A DNA stretch of 64,000 nt from Plasmodium coatneyi (taxonomy: Eukaryota > Apicomplexa > Aconoidasida > Haemosporida > Plasmodiidae): contig NC_033567.1 in NCBI RefSeq assembly GCF_001680005.1, positions 1,612,001 to 1,676,000 of the forward strand, in the 5' to 3' direction. A program made the position numbers and the translations under genes. The notes below the pieces were generated by a model, which saw only the letters and a program-made list of their open reading frames with translations, was not told the DNA's origin and made no database searches. Numbering within the stretch: position 1 is the first letter of the stretch; every line of letters starts with the position of its first letter. Positions 1 to 11,097 of this stretch are shown one piece after another.

Positions 1-239
1 GCAAGCATATATAATATGTATAAATATATATATGCTTTTCTTTTTTTTTTCCTAATTCGCGCGGTGCCCCCTGGGGGGTACTCCTTCCCATGTGGAACTC
101 CACACAGGGACGCGCGCCGCAAAAGCTGTTCCTCTTCACACAAAGGAACAACCACCGTCGTCCATTTTGCTTCGCACGTCGCAGTTCATTGAACAAATGA
201 CACACGTGTTTGACTAATGACAAGCAATATTACGCCTTT
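1..239. other. Intergenic, 3' flank of the first gene
   Basis: This stretch lies downstream of the minus-strand gene that ends at 240. It has an AT-rich start, then a GC-richer patch at about 58-120 with short runs of C and G. No coding frame or RNA gene could be recognised; it is probably 3' UTR and spacer. Confidence 0.5.
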
Positions 240-2816
240 TCATTTTTGTAAAATTTTTTTTTTAAACAAATTAATTTTAATTTTTTTTTGTAAAAATCTC
301 CTTCTTCTGATAGAATGTTTTGTTCTTTTTCTCTTCGGCCGTATGTACTGATTTGATATATCCTTAATTTCTGACCAGCCTTCATTCGGGAGGACCTTAA
401 AAAAGCGCCCCTTAAAAAAGAAGGAATTTTTTCTTCTGGTTTTCCATGGCAATTCCCACAGGGCTTGGTCATTTTGTTCCTTGTCTACTTCTTCATAGTG
501 CTCTCCTTGACTGGGGCACAGAGCCAAGTCGTTTGAGTAGTCCTCCTCCGTTTTTACCAACGTGGTTTGTAATTTTAGGGACGATTTATTTAATTTGTTG
601 AATCCTTTATAGAGATAAATATCGCATTCGTCCTCCAGTGTGAAGTTGACATTTTCACTCGGTTTCTCCTCCGTATCGGTTTCGTATTTAATGCGATGTG
701 TGGGATTACCCTCATGTTGGCCGTTAATGCTAATCACGCTGGTAACTTCCGTTTTGGCGTCATTCGTTGGGTCTTCCCTGGGAATGGACAAATTCTCGAC
801 GTCTTTTTCGTCTTCCCCATTAAGGAATTCCCCATCTGGATGACTTAACAAATTGGGGCTATTTTCTTGTAACTGCTTTTCCTTCTCCGTGTTAATGTGT
901 AGAGAGTCCTCCTCCTTTTCCATAAAATGTTCAATGGGGAGCCCCGTGTACTCTGCTGATAAAATAACGTCATACATTTTGGGTCTTTCGACGTAGTTTT
1001 TCCTTTTCACGGATTTCTTTTTATCATCCGTTATGGTGATCTTTTTCGCCTTCGGGTTGTTCTCCCCCCCGTGCAGGTAGTTCATTTCCCCAGGTAGGTA
1101 GTTCATCCCACCCGGTAGGTAATCCACTTCGCTTGCTGTCCCTTCCTGATTCAAATTAGCCCAGTGTGGCACATGCCCCCTCATTTTTAGCTGTATGTAC
1201 ATGTCCTTTTTGGCGGAACATTCTCCCAACAATTTTATATAGGATGACAGATGATATGGGTGCGTCAAAATGTTGGGTATTTTTCTTATTCCAAAATTGT
1301 TTTCATAGCGTACAAAATCGAAGAGCCTTTTTCGGAAATATTTATCATACATGTTTACAATAAAGGATCTGGAAAACGTTGCATATTTTCTTACAAAATT
1401 GACTAAAAATGGGATACTCACCGTTTCGTAGCACCTTGAAAAAAGGGCAATAATTTCCGCATTGCTGTTATGGTTAATCGTTTGGCCCAAATAATTTATC
1501 ATATTTTCGTACGAAACTTGCGAATACTTATCCCTATACATTCCTATTCTACTTATTATCTTCAGGCACAATTCCGCACTGCAGTTTTTTACAATTTTAT
1601 ATGCAAACAGGTTATTTAAAACGTCTAATGGTACACTGTCAATGTCTAATATTTTTATCGTCTCCATTTGGTCATAATTTACATTTTTTGCAAACTTGTG
1701 TTTACGACGAGGAGGTTCTTGGATACTTTGCTTATTTAAAGAATCAATTAATTTCTTGTAATGTTTTTCTTTCGTGTTTTCATTATTAAATAAATTTGTG
1801 TCTTTGCTCAAATGTTTGAATTTTTTTGGCAACTCTTCCGATATTTTTAATTTACACAAAATGGAATTCCTAAACTTCATCAGATTCTTTTCATTTTTTT
1901 CAAAAAATTCTTTCATTTTTTCAACTTCCTTCTGTTCCTCTTCGTATATTTCGTTGATAAAGGAGTCCACTTTGTTCTTCCCTCTCCATTCTGCAATTTT
2001 GCTACTTGGATTAATTACCTCCGATGGGCTGTTCCCCTCCAGGTGGGAATCATTCGTAGTTCCGCTTTTTTCTTCCTCATGTAATTGCTCATGCAAGTCA
2101 CTAATTTTTTTTTGCTTTCCCTGAGTAACACCCTTCTCATTCGTGTAGCACATTTCGTATTTGTTTCCATCGGGGGGAATCACTTTTTCGTTGGCACAAT
2201 TCTGTTTTTCCCTTCCATTGGGGTAATTATACAAAGTTCCTTCAATTGTTTGGCTGCTTTCCTCCTTCACGTGGGCACTTTTGCGCGACTCTTTATATAC
2301 GCTATTGGCAGAAGCATGCCAAAGGTTCCCAATTAGGCTGGAGTTCAAGTTATTCGTGAACAGCAGCGTGTCTATATCGTCTTCGAATTCTTCTCCATCT
2401 TCTTCCCCCCTCAGGGGTTCATCTTCATCCGATGGGAATTCATCCCCGTCGTCTTCGCGATTAGCTTGGTTCGAGTTCACATACGGGTCATCACTGCCGA
2501 GGTTGTCTGCCTCTTCCACATATGTGCCGTCAAATGGGTCACTCCTATATTCTACATGTTGATCATACTGCAATGTGTTTAAAGTTCCTACATCATCCCT
2601 TTTCTTACCTTCCCTGATTTCACCTTTAATTGGTGAAGCTCCGCCATGTGCCACCTTTTCTTCAGATACCCCATCAAAGGAGTAATGTCGCTTGAATATA
2701 CAGGCATTCCCCTTCCCGTGTTTTAAAGGAAAGGCTACATTAAAGTGTACACATTGCAAGAACCTCTTAAATAATAACGTATTTTTTAAGAGCATTTCAA
2801 ACGGTTTGCATTTCAT
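240..2816 (-). CDS. Conserved hypothetical protein, possibly organelle-targeted
   Basis: Single-exon frame of 858 residues; function not recognised. The first 45 residues are rich in K, R, F and L with few acidic residues, as in mitochondrial presequences (inference). Residues about 55-280 are acidic low complexity. A charged helix lies near 285-330, and about 395-565 looks alpha-helical with repeating hydrophobic positions. Residues 625-790 are again low complexity. The last 35 residues are strongly basic (motif RPKRKRTKHSIRRRRF), which would suit RNA or ribosome contact. The first ATG of the frame at 2816 is used; another ATG at 2820 is out of frame. The nearest assigned neighbour, a GNAT gene, is divergent and 4.5 kb away. 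It could be an organelle RNA-metabolism or mitoribosome-associated protein, but no diagnostic domain is visible. Confidence 0.8.
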   Translation of the reverse strand: MKCKPFEMLLKNTLLFKRFLQCVHFNVAFPLKHGKGNACIFKRHYSFDGVSEEKVAHGGASPIKGEIREGKKRDDVGTLNTLQYDQHVEYRSDPFDGTYVEEADNLGSDDPYVNSNQANREDDGDEFPSDEDEPLRGEEDGEEFEDDIDTLLFTNNLNSSLIGNLWHASANSVYKESRKSAHVKEESSQTIEGTLYNYPNGREKQNCANEKVIPPDGNKYEMCYTNEKGVTQGKQKKISDLHEQLHEEEKSGTTNDSHLEGNSPSEVINPSSKIAEWRGKNKVDSFINEIYEEEQKEVEKMKEFFEKNEKNLMKFRNSILCKLKISEELPKKFKHLSKDTNLFNNENTKEKHYKKLIDSLNKQSIQEPPRRKHKFAKNVNYDQMETIKILDIDSVPLDVLNNLFAYKIVKNCSAELCLKIISRIGMYRDKYSQVSYENMINYLGQTINHNSNAEIIALFSRCYETVSIPFLVNFVRKYATFSRSFIVNMYDKYFRKRLFDFVRYENNFGIRKIPNILTHPYHLSSYIKLLGECSAKKDMYIQLKMRGHVPHWANLNQEGTASEVDYLPGGMNYLPGEMNYLHGGENNPKAKKITITDDKKKSVKRKNYVERPKMYDVILSAEYTGLPIEHFMEKEEDSLHINTEKEKQLQENSPNLLSHPDGEFLNGEDEKDVENLSIPREDPTNDAKTEVTSVISINGQHEGNPTHRIKYETDTEEKPSENVNFTLEDECDIYLYKGFNKLNKSSLKLQTTLVKTEEDYSNDLALCPSQGEHYEEVDKEQNDQALWELPWKTRRKNSFFFKGRFFKVLPNEGWSEIKDISNQYIRPKRKRTKHSIRRRRFLQKKIKINLFKKKILQK

Positions 2817-3640
2817 TCATTTTTTCACGTCCTACTTGAGAGAACAACGTGATTTGTGCGCGTGATGGAAATGGCCCTCGAAGGTTTCGCTATTTTTATA
2901 GAGGTGGCCTTTTTTGCAGTTGTGCCTATATCCTTTAATCGTGCAGAGCGTGTGTTCGCAATTTTCGACTAAATTGCAACATTTTTTTGACGCTTTATTT
3001 TAAACCACTTAGCATTCTTATTTTTAATTTTTCACGCTGCAAAGTTGCCCTTCCGCCATTCGGGGTTTGAACGCAACTGTTCGGAGTTCGCGAAAAAGGT
3101 GAAGGCTATGTGCGGAAAATACTCGGGGCACTTAATCATTTTTCCGCATCACGAGCGAAGTTCACTTTGGCACAATATTGTCATGAATAATTTTGCACAG
3201 CGTAATTTTGCTTGACATAATTTTATTTTATGCAATTTTTCATTCCTTTTTGCTGTGCATTTTTTTCCCAACTCGACGTAACAATAACTCATTTTATTTT
3301 ATTTTTTTTTGCCCTTCCCGCCACAATTTGCCCATTTAAAGGTAACCACGCTGAATGGCCAAATGTTTACACGTGAACGAAAATAACCCACCCAGGTTAC
3401 CATCAATTGGTCGCTGCTTCCGTATCCTCGTTGGGATAGCAAAATTGGTGGAGCAAATTCCACACACTGCATATAAACACAGATTTTTGTTGCATCGCAT
3501 GTTTATGTAAGTACATTACACAACACAGTTTATGTATGCACAGAAGAACATACATGTTATATTTGAATGGCCGTGTGGAGCACGAAAAAAAATACGTACG
3601 CAGGATAACAGCCACATCTTAAACAGAACGGAAGAAAAAA
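2817..3640. other. Intergenic, upstream flank of the minus-strand gene
   Basis: This is the promoter side of the gene starting at 2816. It contains pyrimidine and T runs (about 3240-3310) and no convincing frame. Short minus-strand frames around 3400-3615 have no start context, compositional support or family resemblance. Confidence 0.5.
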
Positions 3641-3820
3641 ATGGGAGCCCTATGTCACACCTTTTTCACCATACTGAGGGACCTTAGAAGTTTGTACAAA
3701 CCGTACACGGCCTTTTCCTTTTTGTTTTTCCCCTGTGCCATAAACGTATATGGTATTTATAAATTCAATAATATGGAGTCCCTATTCAACAAAGACACAA
3801 GTCAGGCCAATGTGAAGTGA
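3641..3820 (+). CDS. Candidate small membrane protein of 59 residues
   Basis: An uninterrupted frame of 59 codons plus stop. The ATG follows seven A residues, a favourable Plasmodium start context. The predicted protein reads like a real one: a short N-terminal part (MGALCHTFFTILRDLRSLYK), one hydrophobic stretch at about residues 23-42 (contains FSFLFFPCAINVYGIY), and a polar C-terminal tail ending SQANVK. Base composition is higher in GC than the flanks. I do not recognise the family; size and layout would fit a small inner-mitochondrial or ER membrane subunit, which is inference only. It lies alone inside a 4.5-kb gap between divergent genes. It could be chance, since the frame is short. 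Confidence 0.4.
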   Translation: MGALCHTFFTILRDLRSLYKPYTAFSFLFFPCAINVYGIYKFNNMESLFNKDTSQANVK

Positions 3821-6800
3821 AGGAGGTAGAATGAGAGGGGAGCGCGAAAAATAAATAATGGTTAAATGCTTCAAAGGGATGTAGAAAAAAATCTTGACGG
3901 GGTAAAGCAGCCATTCTTTCATCCTCATTTCCACACAAGGGGGACATCACCAACGCAGAGCAGTATGCACATCGGCATGTGTGTATACCAAAACGCACAA
4001 GTCGTTAGACATATATTAAACGCAGTAGATAAATTTGAACGCTTTACCATTTGGAAATTCCTAACAAGGATGCGAAGGAATGGAGCAACGAAGTAATGAA
4101 CGAACGAAGGAGCTAAGGCGAAATACAGGACCACGAGTTAGCGCTTAAATCACATCACATCGTTGTAGAAAAAAAAAAAAAAAAAAAATGAAAACATGAA
4201 TTTGAGAATGCCCAAACTGCACATATAGAGGAGCCATATTTCTCTGCATAGAGCAAAAAAATGCATATTAATATATCTGCGCTTTTGCATGTTTACACAC
4301 GCGTGCATCTCCCTTAAGGGAAACATTTTTGCACACCCCTAGTAAGCGCGTATTTGTGCATATTTAGACGCTATTTTTTTAAATGTAGTCCCGTCTATTA
4401 GTATTCCGAAGCGACCCAGTAGCGGTACCAGATGGTTACTCTACATGTATGTGTGTGTGTATGCTCTTCACCGCTCCCTTTTTGGATAATTTTTTTCAGT
4501 TTTTATATTTTTAGAGGATAATATTCGAATCCCTAAAACGTACGTCCGCCTAACGGATGGCAATACATAAACCGTGGGCAACTAACTTTAAGTGGAAAAC
4601 AGTGAATCATTAGGCACGTATATGAAATAGTAGGACGTGCACCCGTACCCGTGCAGGCGAGCGTATCACATGTTCACATGCAGACACCGATACGGACACT
4701 GCTGTAGATGCTGCTCTGTATATTGGTGCGCGCACCCCGCCGTACAATCCATGACGCGGGGCGTTTTCGCATCCTATTTGTAAACCACCTAGATTAGCAC
4801 GTACGTTATACCATTGTATATTTATAATTCTACTACCATCATATTTAACTGGTACGATATTTACAAAGGCAGGTAAAGGTATAGACCGGGGGAAAATGTC
4901 CACGGCTTATGCACCTGTAAATAACTATTCCTATTCGCGCATACGTCATTTAAACGGCGCTGAGTAGAAAAAACGTTCCCGTTTGAAATAGGTGCACGTA
5001 GAAAATAGTGCGAAGTTGGAACATAACAATAGGATAGCACCGACAAGTTAATGTATACACGTATATCTATACATAACTATTTGCTCATGTATATTATGCA
5101 ATTCGATGCGCTATAAGCAGTTTTCCTGTGTAAAATGGGATTCGTAGACCTGCTGGTGGAACGTCAACTCTGTACCCATCTAGCAATAGCTACACACCCA
5201 CACCGTCCAGTCGGACCTATATATATATAGCTGGGGAGAAGAAGAAGTGGCGAAAGCCACTCAACATGCGCAGATGCCAAAACAAATAATGCTTGTTCTT
5301 CCTGCACAATATCACCTTTGCAGTTATTAAAGCTAGAACTGCATCCCAAACATAGGGATGAGCGCATGCGTAAGAACAGATGCACAAAGGGTTCATCATA
5401 TAGTACCGCTACAATACGCACTAGCTATCAACAAGCGAATTGAAAAACTGAACACTATACTGTTATTACTGTTTAATTACGCCCCTTTTGCACAACACAT
5501 TTTATGTAGTGTTGTTCTACGTGTTAGTTCCCTGTTGGAGATTCTCCCATTCGCATGTTTAACGTGAACCCCACATGTATCGTAGATAATAATATTGGGA
5601 CTCTAAATTTTAAGTGCGCGTAACCGAAATAGAGGGATGCATTTTTTTTTTTTTGTGCTCCGTAGAAATTAAGTTACTTTCCCCTCGTTGCGTAAAAATA
5701 GGCTATTATTATTACGATTGTTACTACCACGCTGCAGTAGTTGAGCCTACATAATCTTCACTTTTGCTCATCCGTCACCGAAAAGTATGTGCTTTAAATG
5801 ACCGCTGAGAAGCAGATCATCCGACGCATTTGCATGCAAATTACCCAGAACAAGTGAACGCCGTTCACTTTGCAATTCCCCAGTTTGAGTCTCCCTCTGT
5901 TTGTGTATCTTTCTGTTTGCCTATCCCGCATTTTCGCATTGACGCATTGACCCATTGACCCATTTCACTGAGTTGCGCGTTTGATACTTTTCCCATCGTT
6001 TTAACCATTCGCCCGCGCATACTTTTCGGACGCTTTACTCATTTTTGGCCCCCTTCCATTTCGGTTCTCCTCATTTTTGCCCTTTCCCATTTTTCACGGC
6101 GAAGTGGCGTTATGCACCCTCATCCCTATCCCAACAACTTTGCACGATTGCCTGTTCACGCCTGTGTAATTGTTTTTTTATTGTACAAACAGATTGGTGT
6201 CCCGCTTTTTTCCTACACTGCTTAGTGAAGATACAGGAAGGTTATTCTGCCTTCTCCTTCAATTTCCATACGACATTATTTTTAAAGCAGTTTTTTTTAT
6301 TCTTTTTTTGCAATTTGAAGAATATCTATCCTTCTTCGCAAAATTGTCATTTTCATTTCTCCCATTTTGTGCTGATTATTGGTGTGTTATGCGTATACAA
6401 AAGTATATTTGTTCGCATGAGAATACGTACGTGCATATATGCATGCCTTTGGGTGTACACATATGTATACACATACATTAGGCTTTTTTTTATTTTTCCG
6501 AAAAATCTGGAAAATACATATTCAGCTTTTTTATACACCCACCCCACCTTCATATTTCCCCCCCTTATTTTTTTTTTCTTGTAACTTACATTTTCAGTAA
6601 AATGTCTTTCATCTTTTTTCGGTGAAATTTTTTTTACGAAAAAATATTTATCACGATATTTAATCAGTCTAATTCTTTCACTTTGAAATACACGCCGAAA
6701 GGGGGAAAAAAACAGGCGATTGAAAGATATGCATTTTACGTATGAAAGAAGATGAGCGCACAGAGTGTTACACGAATGCGCATATAATATGTCAACAGGT

Positions 6801-7285
6801 TAGCTGAGCATATATATATTTTTTTAATTCCTTTTTGAAAAAAGCGAACAAGTATAATGACACGCAACATAATGATGTGCAAAGTAATAACGCGTAGCAT
6901 AATGACGCGTAACATAAATCCGTAGAACACGATGAAGTGCAACCCAATCAAATAAATTGTATGTACAATTTGAGCTTTAAAAAAAAATAAAAAAAGTAAA
7001 AATTAGTATAGTACAATTTGGACGTGTTAGCAACCGTAGCCTAAAATTAAGGTGCACTTATAACGCACATACACACTCACATTGGTGCTTACACGTATAA
7101 AATTACACGCATACACACATGAAATGATTGCTCATATATATACACATATGTACACCCTTTCATAGTGTATATATTACTTGAAAGAAAAAAGGACTATCCA
7201 ACTATCCGAAGATACTGTGAAGAGACCCTTTTATTTAACTAAAATGTTATACTAGGAACAGGAAAAAAAAAAAAAAAAAAGGGAT
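3821..7285. other. Long intergenic region upstream of the acetyltransferase gene
   Basis: About 3.5 kb with no supported gene. It holds an A23 tract near 4165-4187, a GC-richer stretch at 4600-4800, short AT microsatellites (5220, 6800, 7135) and a pyrimidine-rich part at 5880-6600, typical of a Plasmodium promoter and 5' UTR. The longest frame (6045-6584, plus) encodes mostly F, S, C and I from T-rich DNA and is judged spurious. A noncoding RNA cannot be excluded. Confidence 0.45.
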
Positions 7286-10200
7286 ATGATTATGGATAGA
7301 TATAATGCTAATGAGGAGAAGAATTTGAATTTTATAACCCATAAGAACAGTGATGATGAAAATATGAATTCTAGAAGTAGAAAAAGTAGTTTTATTGAAT
7401 TCCAGTATGATAAAGTTGTAAATAATGTGTTAGGATTATTCAAGAAACAGAACAAGCAAAGGTTTCTGTCAACGTCATCTGCCTTACGCAATGACATGCA
7501 TGAGCAAATTTTAAGTTCTCGATTATTCTTAGATTTATGTGAAGATAGAGAAATACTCTTACATAAAATATTAAAAAAAATAAATATTTTGAATTTAATT
7601 TATTTTCGCTTTTTAAAAGAATCTGACATTGACGACGTATTCGATTTGCACAATGAGCTCTTTCCTGTAAAATACCAGTCCGATTTTTACTTCAGCATTT
7701 GTAATTTTGCCGATGATAAAGTGATAGACGACGAGGTTACCAGGGTCATCGAGAAGATTTCCCGTTCTCTGAGAAGCCATGTGGGCGCCAAGCGGCACGA
7801 CGTCAGCGCTAACCAAACGAGCACAGCACCCCCTGAGGATAAAAATGACGAGGCGGTAAAGGAGCGTGGCGCCTCCCCGCCAAGTGACGACGATCATAAA
7901 ATGAAAGGAAACCAATCAGAGGAGAGAGCAGAAACTGAGAAAAATTCCAACTGTAACGATGACGATTTAGACAACATTTCAAATAAAAAATTAGTCAACT
8001 CGGAAGATTGCAATTCGTCCAATCGTTCCGTAGACACGAATAATGATGAGAAAAAAAAAATAAATAAAAAGTGGAAGGAAGAGGAAATATTCTCCATAGG
8101 TGCCTTCCTTCCCTTTTCATTTATTGATTATATAAACAGTGATCATATTACTAAATTTCTAAAGAGTAAATCGATAGAAAAGGTGAGTGAAAAGGAGATT
8201 CTTCTGGATTATATCAAATTTATTGACGACAGTAATAGGACACGTAATGGTGGAAGCGACGTGAATTCGGCGCACAAAACCCAGTCAGTGGATAACGCGC
8301 AGTCGATTGGTATGACCCATTCGGATGATCCCTGCCAGTCGGATGGTCATATGCAATCTGCTGGGTGCTCCCCTTTAGATAGCAGAACAAATAACAGAAG
8401 AAGATCGTCAAGTAACCTACACACCAAGTCAAGCAATTTGGCAAATTCATCTGCTAAATGCTTGCCCACGATTTGTTTCTCGCAAAGCGCACAGAATGAT
8501 TCCCCTGTGAGGGAAACCGAAGAAGAAATCTATAGCAATAATAAGCATAAGGATAGTAAGCACGTTGCTGGTAGAAGTGAAAAGGGGGTCACGCCGCACA
8601 GCTGGGTCCCCTACGAAAATGAAGACAATATGTGTAGGTACAACGGAACTCACCTGGAAGAATATATAAAAAAAAAAGAAATTTTAAAGGAAGAGAACAG
8701 CCTCGTAGAACATAAAAAGGAAAACAGTGTGAGTGACAAACTCGATGATAAAAATCCACATAGAAGTAACAATTTCAAAAAAGAGGAGTACATTAAAAAG
8801 TACCCCCCATCAGTGGATGAAACGGAAAAGAATACAAAGCGTAACGATTCACAAAACGGTAAGAATAGCAACAATTGGGTGTCTTCCCTCCAGAAGGACA
8901 AACGCTTGGGAAGCGATGGAAGCGGTGCAAAGGGGAAGAATCACGGTGACACTCACTTCAACAGTTACCTAGAAAATCTCCAAAACAACATGTATGATGA
9001 TAATAATAGGAACATTCAAAATATTTACAAACAGTTGAAAGAAAAGAACATAGAATATGAAGAGAGAGGTAACCCAATTCTTGGGACGGAAAATGTGATA
9101 AGTCGATTGAGGGATAAAATATGCTTTAACAAAGAAACGCTCAATTTGTACAATCGTAATAAAAAGAGAGTGAAAGAAAATTACCTCGTTGGATGTGTGT
9201 CAAATCTGATTAACTACCAAGATACCAGAAATGAAAAGGATTTTATCAATATATGTAACCATTTTAAAAAAAAATCGAATAACTCAAAAAAGGGAAAGAA
9301 CTACTTAAAATATATGTACGATTCGTCTATGAACTTTTTAGAGAATTATATGCCGCTAGATAAAAATGGGAATTCCATCGGGACGGAAAAAACGACAAGC
9401 ATGTTCCCATCGAGTAATCTGAAAAAGACGGATCAAAATGAAATATCCAACGGAAGCACACTCCGTACAAATGGCCAAAACGATAGAATGAAAACACAGT
9501 CGAGTTTTATGCTAAACAAAAATGGTGAAAAGGTACCGAACTACTCCTCGCATCCCTTCGATCAGGAAAAAAAAAAACTAGTACATCTACACAACGTGCT
9601 GAACGACTTATCCGTTTTGCGAACGCAACATGTTAATAACGACACAAAATTTGAAAAAAAATTATATGAAGAAATTTACATGAATGAAAATATCAAAGCG
9701 ATGACCAAAAAATATATTAAAAAAAAAATTAACAGTATTTATATTTTAACAGTGGGAATAAGTGAATACTTTAGGGGACTAAATTTAGCATCCTACCTTA
9801 TCGAATATACCGTGTTTTATTTCTACTTTATCATTTACAGAATATTTCTATACAAGAGTAAATTTTATTGCTACATTGATAACGATTTGTTTTATAGCAT
9901 TTCTAGTAGCCATCTGAGTGATCAACAACAAGACGATTTTTTCGACGAGGGTTTACTCACGGACAACTCGTCGGACGATTTCCACTCCATCATGAGTGAT
10001 GAAAAATCGTTCTCCGATAGGGACTACATGAAGAAAAGTATAAATGGAAAGGATGACATGTTCATGTGGGAAACAAGGAACTGCTTCGAAGAGGAAAGGA
10101 AACCATCCGATGGGGTACCAAGTGGTCCTACTAACAGTTTGCACAAACACTTGGAGGAACAGAAAAACGAAAATAAGTGCGCCAATCGGAAGGAAGATTT

Positions 10201-10954
10201 CATCAGTGCTCAAACGGATGACGAGAATAACGAAGCGGCATCCAATTTTAAAAGTAAATATCCCCTTTTTGGTAATTATCCAACTCAACTTAAAACCCGT
10301 CAAACGGATGAACATGGGAATAACAGAAGGGAGAGTCATATAATGGGGGAAAAAAAAACATTCAATTTTAAAACATACAAAATGAACAACTTGAGTAGTC
10401 ACGTCTATCACGGGAACAAACGCAAAAACAAGTGGAGCTCCGAAAAGGCTAAAAATTATAGCATTTCGAATGGAGTTCTACGCGAGTGTTACAAACAAAT
10501 CATACTGAATGATTATTTGCACCATCTGTATGTTATTATTCAAAATAAGAACGCGGAGATGTTAACAAAGAAGGGGACACAAAAGGGAGAAGCGCAAAGA
10601 ACAGACTCTTTTCCAGCGTTCTTTAAATTCCCCTTATTTAAAAATCCCCTGTACAGCTCAGGCCTTAACAATAAAATGCTGGATTTTTTTTTAAACAATT
10701 TTTGTGCCTTCAATTTAAAAGACAGACCATTTTTTCACCTAAAAAATGTGAATGCAAAAAAGGCATGCTTGGATTATAATGATGATGATGATGTGCCTCT
10801 GCCTCTGTACATGTACCTACATGTGATAGATTATAACAAAGCGGCCATAAATTTGTACAACAAGCTAAACTTCGATTATATTTGCACTTATGACAATTTT
10901 TATGATATAAACAAAATGACCTTCTCTTCCTATTTGTATGCTTATTTCTTTTAG
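7286..10954 (+). CDS. GNAT N-acetyltransferase, Naa50/Naa60-like, with large insertions
   Basis: A 1222-residue protein in one exon. Three separated blocks match a GNAT fold of the N-terminal acetyltransferase Naa50/Naa60 type, which acetylates protein N termini from acetyl-CoA. Residues about 108-148 carry the substrate-side helix with HNELFPVKYQSDFY, very like the FPV.Y...FY of Naa50/Naa60. Residues 815-850 carry the acetyl-CoA strand and loop (YILTVGISEYFRGLNLASYL). Residues 1170-1205 carry YLHVIDYNKAAINLYNKLNF, the last strand and helix with its N..A..LY..L.F signature. Between them sit about 650 and 320 residues of charged, asparagine- and lysine-rich low complexity. The usual R-x-x-G-x-G/A loop reads R-G-L-N-L-A, so the glycine is replaced by N. 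An ATG two codons on (7292) is an alternative start. Strong family call; exact subfamily uncertain. Confidence 0.8.
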   Translation: MIMDRYNANEEKNLNFITHKNSDDENMNSRSRKSSFIEFQYDKVVNNVLGLFKKQNKQRFLSTSSALRNDMHEQILSSRLFLDLCEDREILLHKILKKINILNLIYFRFLKESDIDDVFDLHNELFPVKYQSDFYFSICNFADDKVIDDEVTRVIEKISRSLRSHVGAKRHDVSANQTSTAPPEDKNDEAVKERGASPPSDDDHKMKGNQSEERAETEKNSNCNDDDLDNISNKKLVNSEDCNSSNRSVDTNNDEKKKINKKWKEEEIFSIGAFLPFSFIDYINSDHITKFLKSKSIEKVSEKEILLDYIKFIDDSNRTRNGGSDVNSAHKTQSVDNAQSIGMTHSDDPCQSDGHMQSAGCSPLDSRTNNRRRSSSNLHTKSSNLANSSAKCLPTICFSQSAQNDSPVRETEEEIYSNNKHKDSKHVAGRSEKGVTPHSWVPYENEDNMCRYNGTHLEEYIKKKEILKEENSLVEHKKENSVSDKLDDKNPHRSNNFKKEEYIKKYPPSVDETEKNTKRNDSQNGKNSNNWVSSLQKDKRLGSDGSGAKGKNHGDTHFNSYLENLQNNMYDDNNRNIQNIYKQLKEKNIEYEERGNPILGTENVISRLRDKICFNKETLNLYNRNKKRVKENYLVGCVSNLINYQDTRNEKDFINICNHFKKKSNNSKKGKNYLKYMYDSSMNFLENYMPLDKNGNSIGTEKTTSMFPSSNLKKTDQNEISNGSTLRTNGQNDRMKTQSSFMLNKNGEKVPNYSSHPFDQEKKKLVHLHNVLNDLSVLRTQHVNNDTKFEKKLYEEIYMNENIKAMTKKYIKKKINSIYILTVGISEYFRGLNLASYLIEYTVFYFYFIIYRIFLYKSKFYCYIDNDLFYSISSSHLSDQQQDDFFDEGLLTDNSSDDFHSIMSDEKSFSDRDYMKKSINGKDDMFMWETRNCFEEERKPSDGVPSGPTNSLHKHLEEQKNENKCANRKEDFISAQTDDENNEAASNFKSKYPLFGNYPTQLKTRQTDEHGNNRRESHIMGEKKTFNFKTYKMNNLSSHVYHGNKRKNKWSSEKAKNYSISNGVLRECYKQIILNDYLHHLYVIIQNKNAEMLTKKGTQKGEAQRTDSFPAFFKFPLFKNPLYSSGLNNKMLDFFLNNFCAFNLKDRPFFHLKNVNAKKACLDYNDDDDVPLPLYMYLHVIDYNKAAINLYNKLNFDYICTYDNFYDINKMTFSSYLYAYFF

Positions 10955-11063
10955 CTCTCAATTTGTTCTTCACGTGTGCTGCTAAATTTGCGTGACTCTG
11001 TTGTGTGCGTTTCTTCCTACGACCATGTGTTATGCTTTATTTGCAACGTTCATCACGAAATGC

Positions 11064-11097
<34 letters not shown>

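Noticed and set aside
6045..6584. 179-codon plus-strand frame
   Set aside because: F, S, C and Y bias from T-rich leader DNA; no domain, no start support and it lies in the promoter side of the acetyltransferase gene.
10044..10411. Overlapping frames on both strands inside the acetyltransferase gene
   Set aside because: Shadows of its low-complexity insert; no independent start context or similarity.
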